Assembly: GCA_023678885.1 (NCBI GenBank) | Contig: CM043005.1 | Location: 12,824,314-12,888,313 of the forward strand | Direction: 5' to 3' | Source of the DNA: Pogostemon cablin | Lineage: Eukaryota > Streptophyta > Magnoliopsida > Lamiales > Lamiaceae | Length of the DNA stretch: 64,000 bases | Shown: positions 20,363 through 32,300 of the stretch, piece by piece | How the letters are laid out: each line of letters begins with the position of its first letter | Position numbering within the stretch: position 1 is the stretch's first letter | Made by a program: the position numbers and the translations under genes | The notes under the pieces: generated by a model | Told to the model about the DNA's origin: nothing | Databases searched by the model: none | Seen by the model: only the letters and a program-made list of their open reading frames with translations

Positions 20363-21335
20363 CATAGTTTTAAATGTTTTTCAAGATTAGGATTTTAATT
20401 GCTTTCCAAGAAGGTGGGGACACCAAGGAAATGATGAGCTCGGTGGATGTAAAAACTTCATTCGGTGATATCTAATCCTACTTATTATCTTTTTATTTTC
20501 TTTGTTTTGATTTTTTAAGTGATGTTTAGATTATGGATTAATTTGTAATATTATTTAATTGTGTTCCCGGCTTTGATTAGTTTCATTTATGGATGCTTAA
20601 TTGCTTAACTTGTATGTTTGATTTTTGTAGTTAATTGTCTATTGCATGTGGTTAGAACGAGAGTTCAATTATGTGTTTTAAGAATTAATTAAATCATTTT
20701 ATCATGTGGGTTATGTGGATTAATGTGGGAAGAGTTGGAGATGACATCTCATGTTTAGAACTAGATAAATGGACACTAGAGAGGTTAGATCGAGAGGTCA
20801 ATTATTCTAGTGAGGGGAACCCCACCTTAATGAATTCATAGTATCTAGAAAGGGAATATTACCTATGATTAGTACCTTTTAGGGAACTCATACGTGTAAT
20901 TAGTACCTATTGGGAGGTGTTCATTATGGTATCGATCCTATATGCTATTTTGGGATCTTTGTAAGGACCTACATTCTCTTCATCTCGAGAGGGAGTTTAG
21001 GTGGAATTTGTGATCGCTCTTACTATGATAGCTTAAATTGGGAGGCAATTATATGTGTTACATGACTGATCCATTTGAAATGCATCATAAAAACTTCCTT
21101 TGCATTGAAAATTCTAAAAATTTTGTAATTAGTTTCTTTTCTTGTTTCTATTATCCTCCCTTCTTGGTCGTCCCTAACTAATACGAGACTATAACTTGAA
21201 GGCCACGAATTCCAAATTCCCCGTGGTTCGATAAATTCTTTAATTGGTCATCTCGACTATAAACGACCAACCAAATGGCACATTTACATGGGAATTTAGT
21301 TGTATCTGTGACTTCGGGTTTTGTTGAGTGTTAGG

Positions 21336-22440
21336 ATAGGGACATTTTTATTTGATTTGTTTTTTTTTGTTGTTTTATAGTTGTGTTTGTAGGGACAAAA
21401 GCGTTGTGCCATGGTATTTGCCTTGAAGAGCAAAGGAGTAATGCAAATTTAGGTAACGAATATTTTCTCAACTTAAATTCAACTTTGCCTAATTTAAGTT
21501 TGGGGGGTATGTTCTCTTTGTTACTTGACTTTTCTACGGTTTGAATTATAAAAAATGCATCAATGAACTCCTACTTGAGCATATTGCACCGGCGCACGTT
21601 TAAGTCCTTACTCTTTTCTTTGGCACACTTTTTCTCCTTTCTTTGTTTTTGCTTTAAATAAGGTGAAATAATTCTTGGCTCTCTCGTGTTTTATTGTGAA
21701 AAATTTTGAAACTATGATATTTAGTTGAAACTTGTGATGAGATGGATTTTTACTTATGTACTTGTTGAACTAAGGATTGTGCTTGTTTTGTGTTTCTTTC
21801 ACTACTATAAGCCCGTGAGCTCTTGAGCCTTTAAATCGTAATATCAAACTGTTTTTCCATTCTTGAGTGCATCATTCTTTATGTGCATTCTAGAACTTGC
21901 CATTGTGTCTTCTTGAAACTATACGTGTGTGATGATTTTTGGAAATTATTTAAGGCCATCTTTGTTTTAACAAATCACTTAGCCAAATTAATCCTACCAA
22001 ATGAAATCATATTGTAGTTTGCCCCTTTGAGCTTATTATCCTTATTTCTATGGCAACCTATAAATTTAGCCATTTTTATCCATATTTTATATCCTAATCA
22101 CCTTTTGTCGATTAATAGAGGATTAATGGGGATGAAGTGGTTGAATTGAGCTTACAAGAGAGTTTGGAAAGAGAAAAATGGTGAAAGTGCTAGAAAAGAG
22201 GGAGAAAATATGAAAAAGAAAAAATAGAGGTTGTGTGAAAAGGAAAAAAAATTGAGTAAAGCTTGTATAAAAGAAGTATAAAGGTGTTCTACTAGAAAAA
22301 TGAAAAGAGAGCCCTTGGGGAAAAAAGAGAAGAAACTCAATATTTGTAGCAAGAGGATAGGATAGTAGGACTTCTCTCCTCTATTGAATGATATAAATTG
22401 TATGATTCAGTCTTGGTCTTCTAAATTGATGTCATTCATG
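21336..22440 (+). mobile_element. Element D internal remnant, noncoding
   Basis: Coding regions are missing. An AAGTTTGGGGGG tract at 21496-21507 corresponds to the internal tract of A1. ATTCTAGAACTTGC at 21887-21900, AGGCCATCTTTG near 21952, GCCCCTTTGAGC near 22021 and a purine-rich tract at 22140-22340 follow in the same order as in A1. The 3' LTR is absent. Nothing coding was found. Confidence 0.55.
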
Positions 22441-22517
22441 GGTCGTTAGGAACTAATTACATCTGGAAAATATAGAATTCTATCTTTTTGGTGTAGTTGT
22501 TAAAATCCCCGTTATAG

Positions 22518-23409
22518 TGATCAAGAAGGTAGAGGCCTTCATTCGTAGGTTCTTGTGGGACACGAAGGTGAGCCCAGTGAGCTGAAAAGATATACTTCAA
22601 CCCAAGAATGCAGGGGGCTAGGGTTGAAGGACATTGCAGCTTGGAATAAAGCATTATTGTCGGCAGCTTTGTGGGATGTGCACAAGGAAGCCTCATCACT
22701 ATGGGTGAAATGGATTCATTCTATTTGACTCTCATATTCTTAATGGAAAGTAGCCTCTTCTGGAGCTAATTTTACATACTTATGGAGAACACTGATTTCC
22801 ATTAGGGAAGTGATTGTGAGTGAGTCAGTTGGAGATGAAGGAGTGGTTTGTATTATGGAGAAGTGCTGTGAGAATGGAGTTTTTAGAGCCAGTCGTATGT
22901 ATGCACTCTTGAGGAGCAGATACACGAAAGACTCTAGCTTTGTTTATAAATAGATCTGGCACAAATGGATAGTGAGAAAATACAGTTTCAAAATTTAGCT
23001 AGTACACAAAGAACCACTCTCTATGAAAGATAGAGTTTGGTGCACAGAAGAACACAAACGATGTGATTTTTGCTTCAATCGGAAAACTACATCGCATCTC
23101 TTCTTTCATTGCCCTTATAATGAACTCATTTGGGGTGAAGTAAAGAGATGGATTGGATGTAAGAGAGGAAGGATAAACTCAGTAACGGATGCATTTTGTA
23201 AGATAATTGCGGATACCCGAGGCAACAATAAAGCAAGAAGACTTCTTTTCATCACCTTTGCTACTGTGATCTACCATATCTGGATGGAAAGAAATGCCTT
23301 ACACTTTTTTACGAGGATGCTTTCTCTGAGACATATAGCTGATAGAATCAAACTTAAGATAGCATCTTTGTATTTAAAGTTTCGATGTTACTTGTTGTAT
23401 TCACCCTAA
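22518..23409 (+). pseudogene. LINE ORF2 C-terminal remnant
   Basis: Fragment of a plant non-LTR retrotransposon polymerase, downstream of the RT core. Visible pieces: KKVEAFIRRFLWDTKVSPVS, a one-base deletion near 22620, then GLKDIAAWNKALLSAALWDV and WVKWIHSI, and at 23023-23409 the zinc-binding zf-RVT module (CDFCFNRKTTSHLFFHCPY, then LIWGEVKRWIG). In-frame stops lie near 22565, 22724 and 22952. The endonuclease and RT parts are absent, as expected for a 5'-truncated copy. It ends at the stop codon at 23407-23409. Confidence 0.85.
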
Positions 23410-25139
23410 GCCTATGGCTTTGCTAGGTTGGATAGCATGGATAGGATTTGTCTACGCACTGTACGTAAGTACTTCGTAATAGTTCCCAGTGAAATAACAT
23501 TTACCAATTTCACTAAAAATGAGGGATAACATTTGCTACAGCAACCAACTCGTCCCGCATCAATCTTCCTGAAATTCTTTCACTTCGTTTCAGTAACCCA
23601 CATAATTTGCCCCAATTCCACATTTCATTCCAAAGTTATTTGAGAATCGTTTTCATAGCACGATATGCTGGGGGATTTGCTGAAGATTTAGTTCTTCCAT
23701 TCAAACATCCGCTATCAAATACAAAGATGAGAAAATTATACCAAATTTCCACATGTTTTGAATTCGGATATTAAAAAATTTTAATTAATCTTTGAAAAAA
23801 TATCTATTGTTCGGCTGAATATATTTACCAATTTTAATTTGCACTAAAAAAAATATTCGATTTTTTAAAAAATTGAAGAGAATGGAAAGTAGGACTTTAA
23901 TATAATAATTAAATAAAAATGAATTTTATAGAAATGAAGGACAAATAATTTAAGGTTAATTAATTTATGTTTTGTGTGAAAATATGGGCGGGTTAAAATT
24001 TTTAGAATTGCGGGAAATGAAATTTCAGTGGAGGTATGTATGTAAGGTGTTGTTAATTTGTTCGTTTTGAGGGTGAAAATATGGGCTGGTTAAAATTTTA
24101 AGATATGCGGGAAGTCAAATTTCGATGGAGGTATGTATCGATATCTATGGTATTTCATTTTAGAGTATATTCGCCTGTGTGCATCTCATATATATTCCCC
24201 CTTTGCTTTGTTTTCTACATCTATAATTGTGTATCTAACAATTTCTGCAAACCTTTTTCACTCAGCGGCATAACTTTTGGTAATGTTTTTGAGTTTGTTT
24301 AAGTATCGTCATAATGATAAATCACATATTTATTTGCATCTTATGTAATAGCATACGTTTTTCTGGAGTTAGATAGTGTTAATTCTATTCTTCAAGTTTA
24401 AATCCGAATGTATTGAATCTCTAACATTGATAGAAAATATTATATGTTCATAATTTATCCTTTTTTGCATAGTCATGTTGTACTATATTATATTTACTAC
24501 AGAGCTTTTTGGTATCATAAAATATCATTTTCTATTATTGATAAATAAACATAATCATTAACATATGTTGTTTGCCGCTTCCGGAAAACTAGTTACATTG
24601 TAATCATAGTAGTTGTTGGGTATTTTCCAAGCCTTATTATATTAAGAAAAACCACAAAAAAGTTAAAGAAGCCAAGTAAATACTGAGCATTAGTTTCTAT
24701 AGTCTAAGAAATACCAGATCCATTAAGCAAATTCAAAAAAGTACTGAAACATTTGTAAAGTACCAACACTTAGAATAGTCTACTATTCTTTTAGTCTAAT
24801 AGATATCATGTTTCTCTATATTCTTATGGAATGAACATTAGCGCATAATTTCTCTAAATTTATTTTTTGAAGGATAAGAAATGGCTCTTGGAAAAGCAAA
24901 GAATTTAAAACCAAAATGCACTTTGGTTCTAAGTTTGAGTATTAGAGAAATTCTAATGCAAGAAAATGTGATATCCCATTTAAAGAGAAACAATGCACAT
25001 ATTGAGAAGCATCTAGCTAGGGAAACCAATATTTGTTCAAATCTATAGAAGGAACTAAGTGGGAACTTAATAAGAGATGAGCGAACTGCAAAAAATCCTG
25101 CAAGAACTAAATTACTGCAACGCATCATAATTTTGAAGA
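23410..25139. other. AT-rich stretch, left arm of possible CACTA
   Basis: No gene recognised. CACTAAAA at 23511-23518 may be the left terminus of a CACTA element. A 66-bp direct repeat lies at 23976-24041 and 24073-24138. Positions 24840-25130 have a peptide-like stretch (ENVISHLKRNNAHIEKHLAR) that may be a decayed upstream exon of the transposase gene, with stops. Confidence 0.4.
23976..24138 (+). repeat. Imperfect direct repeat, two 66-bp copies
   Basis: Copies at 23976-24041 and 24073-24138, both GTGAAAATATGGGC(G/T)GGTT to GGAGGTATGTAT, with about ten differences, separated by 31 bp. Confidence 0.8.
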
Positions 25140-27180
25140 TGAGAATAATGTTTTGAGTTCATCAGCTCAAACTCGTGGATTATCTGAGAACTTTGAAAAT
25201 CAAACATCTATTGGACATCGGCATACATCATCTGAAAATGTCATTAATGTACCAAGTTTGGTGACTTCTTAATTTCAATTTCTGAATTTTTTTATTAATT
25301 AAATATGAGAATTTTTTTTTGTATTCTAACTAAGCTTTTGTATTTAAATATAGCTACTGGTTCTAAGAACAGAATTCGTGGCCAAATGGGTAAAGGAATT
25401 ATGAAGTTCTTTGAAACATCTAGCCACAAAATGAAGATAAACGTGGATCCATCAATTGGAAGGCATAAAAATGGAGATCAATCTATAAAGCTTGCAAGTC
25501 AAATTGGTTTAGTTACTCGAGATGTGCTTCCAGTGCCAAAAAAAATGGAAAAATTTGGAAGAGAAAAATGAAGTAGAGTCTGATTTCATCATCCAATGGT
25601 AATGACCCAGCCAAATGATATGATTTATTTATTCTATAATACTATTATGTTATTAATGTTTTAATTTCCTATAGATCCACATGGATGTAAATGTTGATGA
25701 TCCAGGGGTGAAACAATGCTTGGTTGATAGGATGAAAAGTAATAGCCGACAAAAGCGTTACAAGTTGTATAAGCACTTTCTTAAATATACAACTTTTCAA
25801 GAGGCCAAAGATAATAAGCCAACCTTTTGTCCTAACAAAGAGAAATGGAAAGAGATGTGTGATCATTTTTCAACTGAAAAATTCAAGGTAATAAACACAA
25901 AATCTGTTCATATTTATATAAGAGCTTGTGTAGTTTTGTACATCACAAGTTTACGGTTGTTTCAGCATACAAGTGAGGTGAATAAAAGAAATCGGAATGA
26001 GTTGCATTGCAAACATATAACAGGGAGAAATGTTTTATAGTTCTAAGCCATGAAATTGTGAGTATAACAATATTTGACTTAGTTGCATGCAAATGTTACA
26101 ACTAATTGAGTTGTTGATAATCTTTTATGCGAATAGTTTAAAAACGCAAAACAATCAATCTGGTAATGTTATTTAATCCTTAAATTAAACTGAATTTACT
26201 ACAATTATGAATTCATATGAATATGCACATACACATATACTTTATGGATAAATGTTTTAAATTTGTTTAAAATAGATTAAGATTTACCCACATTTTGATA
26301 TGTATATAAACCATGAACTTTCAAAATTGTATAAAATATTGGAATCATGTATAATATGTGTTAATTGAAAAGAATTTATTTGTTCCAGTAATATGTGTAT
26401 AAGATATTTTAAGTGAAGTTTGTTGTAAAATCATCTAATTTCTTTACTTTAAGTGAAAGCTGATTTATTAGTAACTACACCATTTTTTCCTTTTTCTTTT
26501 TGGTGAGATCAGTATAATGTTAAATAATATTTTCTATTATTCGTAGATGATTTGAGATTATCATTTGATTCTTAAGTATTTAGACGGTCGATACGGTATG
26601 CTTATTCTTTTCATGGTAAAGTTGTAAAATTTATCTTTGGATAAGAATATGTCATCTACTTTTTTGAAGTTAAATATTAATTTTCTTCCATTTTCTTAGT
26701 CTCAACAAGGAGAACCATGTGATAGAATTGAGTTGTATGAACATACATCTAGTTCAAAGAAAAATGGTAGGAAATCCGATGAAGCAAAAAAAATGGGTAA
26801 GTTTTGCTTGTGGACAATTACTTATGAGATTTAATTTTATATGTAACGGAAATATATGCTAACAAATTTCCTATTCATGGAAATTTATAAAATTGGAGAT
26901 GATGATGAAGAGGCGAGAAGATTATAAAGAGAAGTGAATTGAAAAGACTTCAGATGAAATTATTTTTGAGGTTCTCGGCCCAGGATCAGGTTATATAAAA
27001 GGCCTTAGGTATTGTTCCAAGGTTCCAAATAAATGCAACATATCATATGATTCTTCAAACCAATGAGAAGTGATTGAACTTAAGATAGAAGTGACTGATC
27101 TAAAGGACCAATTGTCAGAACATGGGGCATATATCAACGAGCGCATGAGTTATTTGGCCGAGAAAGGGATACAACCATGA
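25140..27180 (+). pseudogene. Ptta/En/Spm-type transposase gene (Transposase_24)
   Basis: Exons can be traced by homology and GT/AG sites. Exon a, about 25140-25250, ends before GTGACT. Exon b, about 25355-25570, contains GKGIMKFFETSS and QIGLVTRDVLPVPKK. Exon c, about 25675-25887, has VDDPGVKQCLVDRMKSNSRQ and WKEMCDHFSTEKFK, donor GTAATA. Exon d, from 25966 after TTTCAG, has SEVNKRNRNELHCKHITGRN. Exon e, 26700-26796, has GEPCDRIELYEHTSSSKKNG. The last exon, about 26960-27180, has VLGPGSGYIKGL. This order matches the plant En/Spm accessory (TNPA-like) protein family, which binds the ends of CACTA elements. A stop near 27065 and uncertain exon ends suggest decay. The catalytic TNPD-like gene is not present. 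Confidence 0.7.
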
Positions 27181-28439
27181 GATATTTGGTTATTTTTTCT
27201 TTTTTCAGTATTTTTTATAACTGAGATATTTTTCTTATTCAGTTCTCTACTTCTCTTATGTTTTTAATTTTAGAACATACGTGTTGAGTTTGCCTTATTA
27301 TGAAATTTATTTAAATGATAGTACTTAGTATGATATTTTAGCATCCTTGGAAACTATGATTAAGTTATGAGAATTGTTTTATTGCGCTTGGCCAGCCTAT
27401 TTTTCTAATTTTTTTTATTTTTGGGTTGGTGCTATGTTTTCTTGTTCTGAATTTGTGATATGTAATCATGTACTTGAGTATACTATTCAGCTTATGTGCT
27501 TGTATGCTGGAAATACACTGCATGTTCATTTGGTAGTTGCATTGGGATATGCTGATTTTTTTATCTTCTCTGGTTTATGTAAGATTTGATTCTTGAGTAG
27601 TAATGGGAGGCCTTCGTGCCCCTTCAACCAGTATCAAACTACTACATGGAGAGAGGGTATCATTGATATAAACTACATATAATGGAATGGTAGTTAGCCG
27701 CAGCAGGAATTTTAAGGGAGTTTCCTAGTTTCTAGGTTATAGTAATTTATTGTTGCTATACCAGATTCATCTAGTAAGTTTTTCTAGTCTTTATTGCTTT
27801 GTGGGGTTTGTCATTACTACTCTCAGGGGCTATAACAATAGCATTTCTCTTCTGTTTGCTGGTTATATCTTGTTTTTATTGATAATTTGCTGGGATGTGC
27901 TTATTTTGCTAGGATTTTTGCATGTGTTGCTCATTTCTGTAGGTTTGGAAGAAGACTTTCTAAGTTAGTTTTTTATGGGAATTTTCGCATATGCTGCTCA
28001 TTTTTATTGTTGTTGATTTTGCTATTTTGTAGGTTGATGGTTTAATTAGAATTTGATTATCTGTAGGTTGAAAGGCAACACCCAGTGCATTGTCTTAGGA
28101 TACTTACAGATTGCTAACTACTAATAATACCATGCAAATATTATTCTTTATGTATTTTGCAATTAGTTAACTTATACAATCTTATAGAATTATTTTTGGT
28201 TGCTTGTATGTAGACAAGTCATAACCTTACTTCCCATCTAGGGAAAAGTTTTTGCATGCTCTTGCTCTTTGAATGTATTGTCGTTTATATTATTATATTT
28301 TAAAATATATTTTATAATTTTCAGAATTAAATATAGTCAATTACAACTGCTTTAAATTTATTAATTTGCATAAAATATTTTTCTGCAATTTTAAATGACA
28401 GTTTAAATTAATTCATATGTAATATAAATATCTCAGAAC
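27181..28439 (+). other. AT-rich DNA after transposase gene
   Basis: No coding signal beyond chance ORFs rich in Phe and Leu. Probably the 3' part of the CACTA element. Nothing else is seen. Confidence 0.4.
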
Positions 28440-28817
28440 GAATGAAGCGTCTTAATTCATATATTTTTATGACAAAATATTCATCATTATACATTTATCT
28501 CATGACGAATGAAGTGTCACAATTTGTAATATTTTCATGACAAAATATTTGTCATTATATAATTTATTAAAATGACAAAAAACATTGTCATTGCCTAAAA
28601 ATTTCTAATGACAGCTACAACTGTTGTTAAATAACCTAATTTAATGACAAAACAATGCGTCATTTATGATTCATAGATTAATGACAATGTTTATTTGTCA
28701 TCATTATAAATAATTATATTGTTACTAATTAATCCAATTTAATGACGAAAAAATACATTATTATTAATTTATCATATAGTGACAACAATTCTTTGTCACA
28801 ATATCATTCTTTTAGTG
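28440..28817. repeat. Subterminal repeats, possible CACTA right end
   Basis: About a dozen copies of ATGACAAA or its complement (GTCATT and variants such as TGACGAA) in both orientations, ending TTCTTTTAGTG at 28817, whose complement CACTAAAAGAA resembles the left CACTAAAA at 23511. Dense subterminal repeats are the binding sites of TNPA-like proteins in En/Spm elements. No 3-bp target repeat was found, so the pairing of ends is tentative. Confidence 0.5.
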
Positions 28818-28820
28818 ATG

Positions 28821-29538
28821 TACAATGTCCATTAATTAATTAAATTACTAACAACTCCATTAATTAATATCTAATTCGAGAGTAGTACCACTCAACCTTA
28901 TTATCATGTCGGAATAAATTCACCTGCAGGGTTTACATGATAATCCTTATGAGTTCCTCAAGGGGACATCATCAATCATTTTCGGACACAAATTCCTTCT
29001 ACAATCAACAGCACACCATAGAGACAGCACTATCTCCCAACTCACCTAGTTTGTTTATTTAATTACATGTAAATCTCACCCATTGATGAATAAAAAAAAT
29101 ACATGCTGCCTTACGTGTCGAGGTTGTTGTATAGGGATTAAGAGCACGAACATCCATAATAATAGATATCAAGTTCTTCTATAAGTTAGTATAAGTCGAA
29201 CGATCTCAAGCGGTCCTGCTCAATACACACAAAGTGCACTAATGTGATTCTATAACCAAGATAAGCTAATACCAAACCACACTACAACCATCCCGATAGA
29301 GATTCTCCGTCTATCTCGGTTGTGAGCATCTGTTTATACTTTATAAGGAAATCAATAATATGATATTCTGCATGTTGTCGCACAATATATTATCTACAGT
29401 ATAAAGTAAGTGGACTATTGCATCGAACATATAAATAAATTTTAAGATGCAATCATTTGATCATATGATTCTCATTTTAAATTAAATGTTTAAATATTGT
29501 TCATACAAAAAGCTAGACTTTTAGTATACAATCCAACA
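28821..29538 (-). mobile_element. Copia 2 3' LTR, truncated
   Basis: Starts TGTTGGATTG at 29538 and is collinear with about the first 720 bp of 811-2213; the remaining 680 bp are missing at the border with the CACTA-like end. Confidence 0.85.
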
Positions 29539-29550
29539 ATCTCCCACTCT
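29539..29550 (-). other. Polypurine tract of copia 2
   Basis: Minus strand AGAGTGGGAGAT directly before the LTR start, a typical copia PPT. Confidence 0.8.
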
Positions 29551-32300
29551 TTCATGTCTTCCGCCATACATCTGATTCCCACTCCCACTACACAACCATC
29601 AAAAGCTCTCGTCTTAAGGTCCTTGTAAATGGATTTATTAGGTAATCATCTAATGCAATCTAGGCGATAACAACCTTTCCTTCATCATACGATTTCTCGT
29701 ATCAGGTGGTACTCGCGCTCCATGTGTTTAATTGTCTTATGGGCTCGTGATTCCTTCAAGTTTGCAACTACACCATTTATTCACAATAAATTACGATAAT
29801 CTTGGACAAACTTAGAAACACTTCGAAGTCCATCATGAAGTTTCTAGAGTCATACAGATACTTTGGTTGCCTCAGAGGCTCCAATTCATCATATTTCCAT
29901 GGTGGAGTCCGAAATATATTTCTATATAACACTCCTCCATCTTATGACTCTACTTCCTAAAGTTAAACACATAACCTTTGAGGTGGATTTACTACCATCC
30001 CTATCTGATTGAAAAATCTGAATCTACGTAACTCATAAGAAGGAGTTAATCTGTCTGGTAAGCCCACATATAATTTCTAGTCCTTTTCAGGTACATAAAT
30101 ATGTCTTACCACAGTTCAACATTCTTATTTCGGGTTACCTTGATACCCACTGTCCATGCATTTAGCAAAATAGATATCCAATCTCGTGCATAACATTCCT
30201 TAGATTAAGCTTCCTTATGCGCCGAAGCATAAGGAACCGATTTCATCACTTTTATCTTCTTTTGTGTCTCAAGACACATTTCTTTAGATAAAGTCACATG
30301 CTAAAATAAATAAGGATCGTATCATCTCATGAAGCTTGAGACAAGCATAACATCCTTTCTTGTGATCCGTATTACCGTGATCAAAAGGATATTTTTATTT
30401 CTCTTAAGTCGTTCATCTCATACCGCTTTATCAACCATACCCATACGCCCGACAATACTCTTTTATTGTCTCCAATGAGCAATATATCATCTATGTACAG
30501 TACAAGAAATACCACCACGTTTCTGTCACTCTTTTCAATACACAAGACACATCCGCGCATTAAATAAATCCATATGCCTGGATTTCTTCATCAAAATGGA
30601 TGTTTCATGATCTTGAAGCTTGCTTTAGTCCATCGATGGATACTTTTAAGCTTACACACAAAATGTTCTTAGCCCTTTGAAATTAATCATTCTAGTCGCT
30701 TCACATAGATGTTTTCCTCAAGACTTCCAATCAGGAAAGTTGTTTTGACATCTATTTTGCTATTCCTCATATTTCATATAAGTATCAATAGATAAAAGAG
30801 TCCAGATCGATATAGACATAGTTACCGGCGAATATGTTTTCTCATAATTGAACCCTTTCTTTCTAAGTATACCTTTTCGCAACAAGCTTTACTTCTAAAG
30901 TTTTTACCTTACTATTTGATCCTCTTTTATTTTGTATGACCACTTCCAATGACTTCTACACCATTTAGTGGTTCTACTGGCTCCCAGACTAGATTTAGAA
31001 TCCATAGATCCTATTCCAGAATTCATTGCAGCTTGCTAAGATATCGTATTTTTATCTTGTAGTGCTTCGTCATATCCGTGGGTCCATTCCATGTTTACTA
31101 GGGACCAAGTATCACGACTCTCCCAAAACATATATCTTAGAGGTTGTCGAACAACCCTTCCACTATAAAAAGGCACTACACACAATTGTGTATCAGACGT
31201 GGCATGCATTGCAGTTTACCTTGTGGTATATCCTCTTGTAAAATTGGTACTAATACTTTGTGTTTTCTCTCTCACTTCCTTTAGAACAATTTACACATAG
31301 GTTTGTGATTTATTACATAGTTTTTTTTCCAAAGTCTAGTATTTGTGTTAACAATCAACCTTCGATCTTTTGGACTAAATAAATCATCACCCTTCATTTT
31401 TCTAGGATATCCCACAAAAAGATAAATATTCATACGAATTACTGTTTCTAGGGTATACCCATAAAATGAATTTAATAATTTCAAATAACTCATCATCTAT
31501 CTATCCATTTCCATAAGAGTCTTTCTTTTGTTAAGATTAGAAGACGCATTATTAATTACTATTTGTTGCATCCGTGGGATAAACATAATTTAAGAGTACA
31601 AATTATCCACCAATATACAACAACAGATTATAGCCCCATGCCTCATCACTATGACCATGTCATTTAAATGAAATGGAGTATCCATATATAAATGCATAGA
31701 AACTGAAATAAAATTCTTTCTATGAACAAGGTACGTAAAGATAATTTCTCAAAACCAAATGTTTATTCCTATCGTAAGATAAATAAACAACTCCCACTAC
31801 AACAACCACTACTCTCATAGTATTAGCCATGTCCATAATAATCTCATCATCACTTAGTTACACGCTCTTAGTGATTCCGGTATCTACACACATTGTGTCA
31901 GCAGATGCCATCACTAATCATGCTTCAACAACTAGTGAATGAGATAATAACCTTGTTCACATCCTGATGAAATTGGATTTCCTTTGCCACATGTTTTTTC
32001 AGAAGTTCCCCACTATATACATCTTGTATTTCAGGTAGAACTTGCTCAAAACACCTAGACGAACTACTGAGAATTAAGTTGATCTAGGTTTCCCTTCAAT
32101 ATCTACTCCGAACATTTCCAATTCATTCATCAATTCAACCATGACCTCCCGCCTATCTAACTTACTCAAGTATCTGAAGAGTCGCATGAGACAATTATAT
32201 TTCTATAAACCTCTCACCTCTTCACTAGAGACTTTAAAAGGCATCATGGGATATCCTTAGTGAGAACACACTTATATTTTCCTAAGCAGTAAAATTCAAA
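29551..32300 (-). pseudogene. Copia gag-pol remnant
   Basis: Read on the minus strand from 32300 downward. A Gag/pre-integrase stretch lies near 31700-31900 (GVVYLSYDRNKHLVLRNYLY). The integrase C-terminal part is at 31281-31496 (SFYGYTLET, FVGYPRKMKG, LFSPKDRR). The linker is around 30950-31200. RT pieces are at 30400-30800, with DVKTTFL, YGLKQAS-like KQASRSW and the catalytic LYIDDILLIG at about 30471-30506. Several stops and frameshifts separate them, and the integrase catalytic core is not visible. It would have encoded particle protein, protease, integrase and RT-RNase H. Confidence 0.8.

Larger units (their letters stand above)
19817..21335 (+). mobile_element. Gypsy LTR of element D
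   Basis: Promoter-like and LTR-like: TGATTGGTGTGAAATTCACC at the start, a TATA box at 20201, a perfect hairpin at 20327-20362, and toward the end CCCCGTGGTTCGATAAATTC, comparable to CCTTTGGGTTCGATATTCAC in the A LTRs. The words AGTACCTATTGGGAGG and AGTATCTAGAAAGGGA also resemble those LTRs. There is no second copy in the window, so both borders are estimates and no clear PBS is seen after the end. Confidence 0.55.

Noticed and set aside
27374..27968. Two hydrophobic plus-strand ORFs (71 and 72 codons)
   Set aside because: Phe/Leu/Ile-rich translation of T-rich DNA; no start context or family.
23511..28817. Complete CACTA element with confirmed ends
   Set aside because: The two CACTAAAA ends agree over only about eight bases and there is no 3-bp target repeat, so I list the gene and repeats but not a bounded element.
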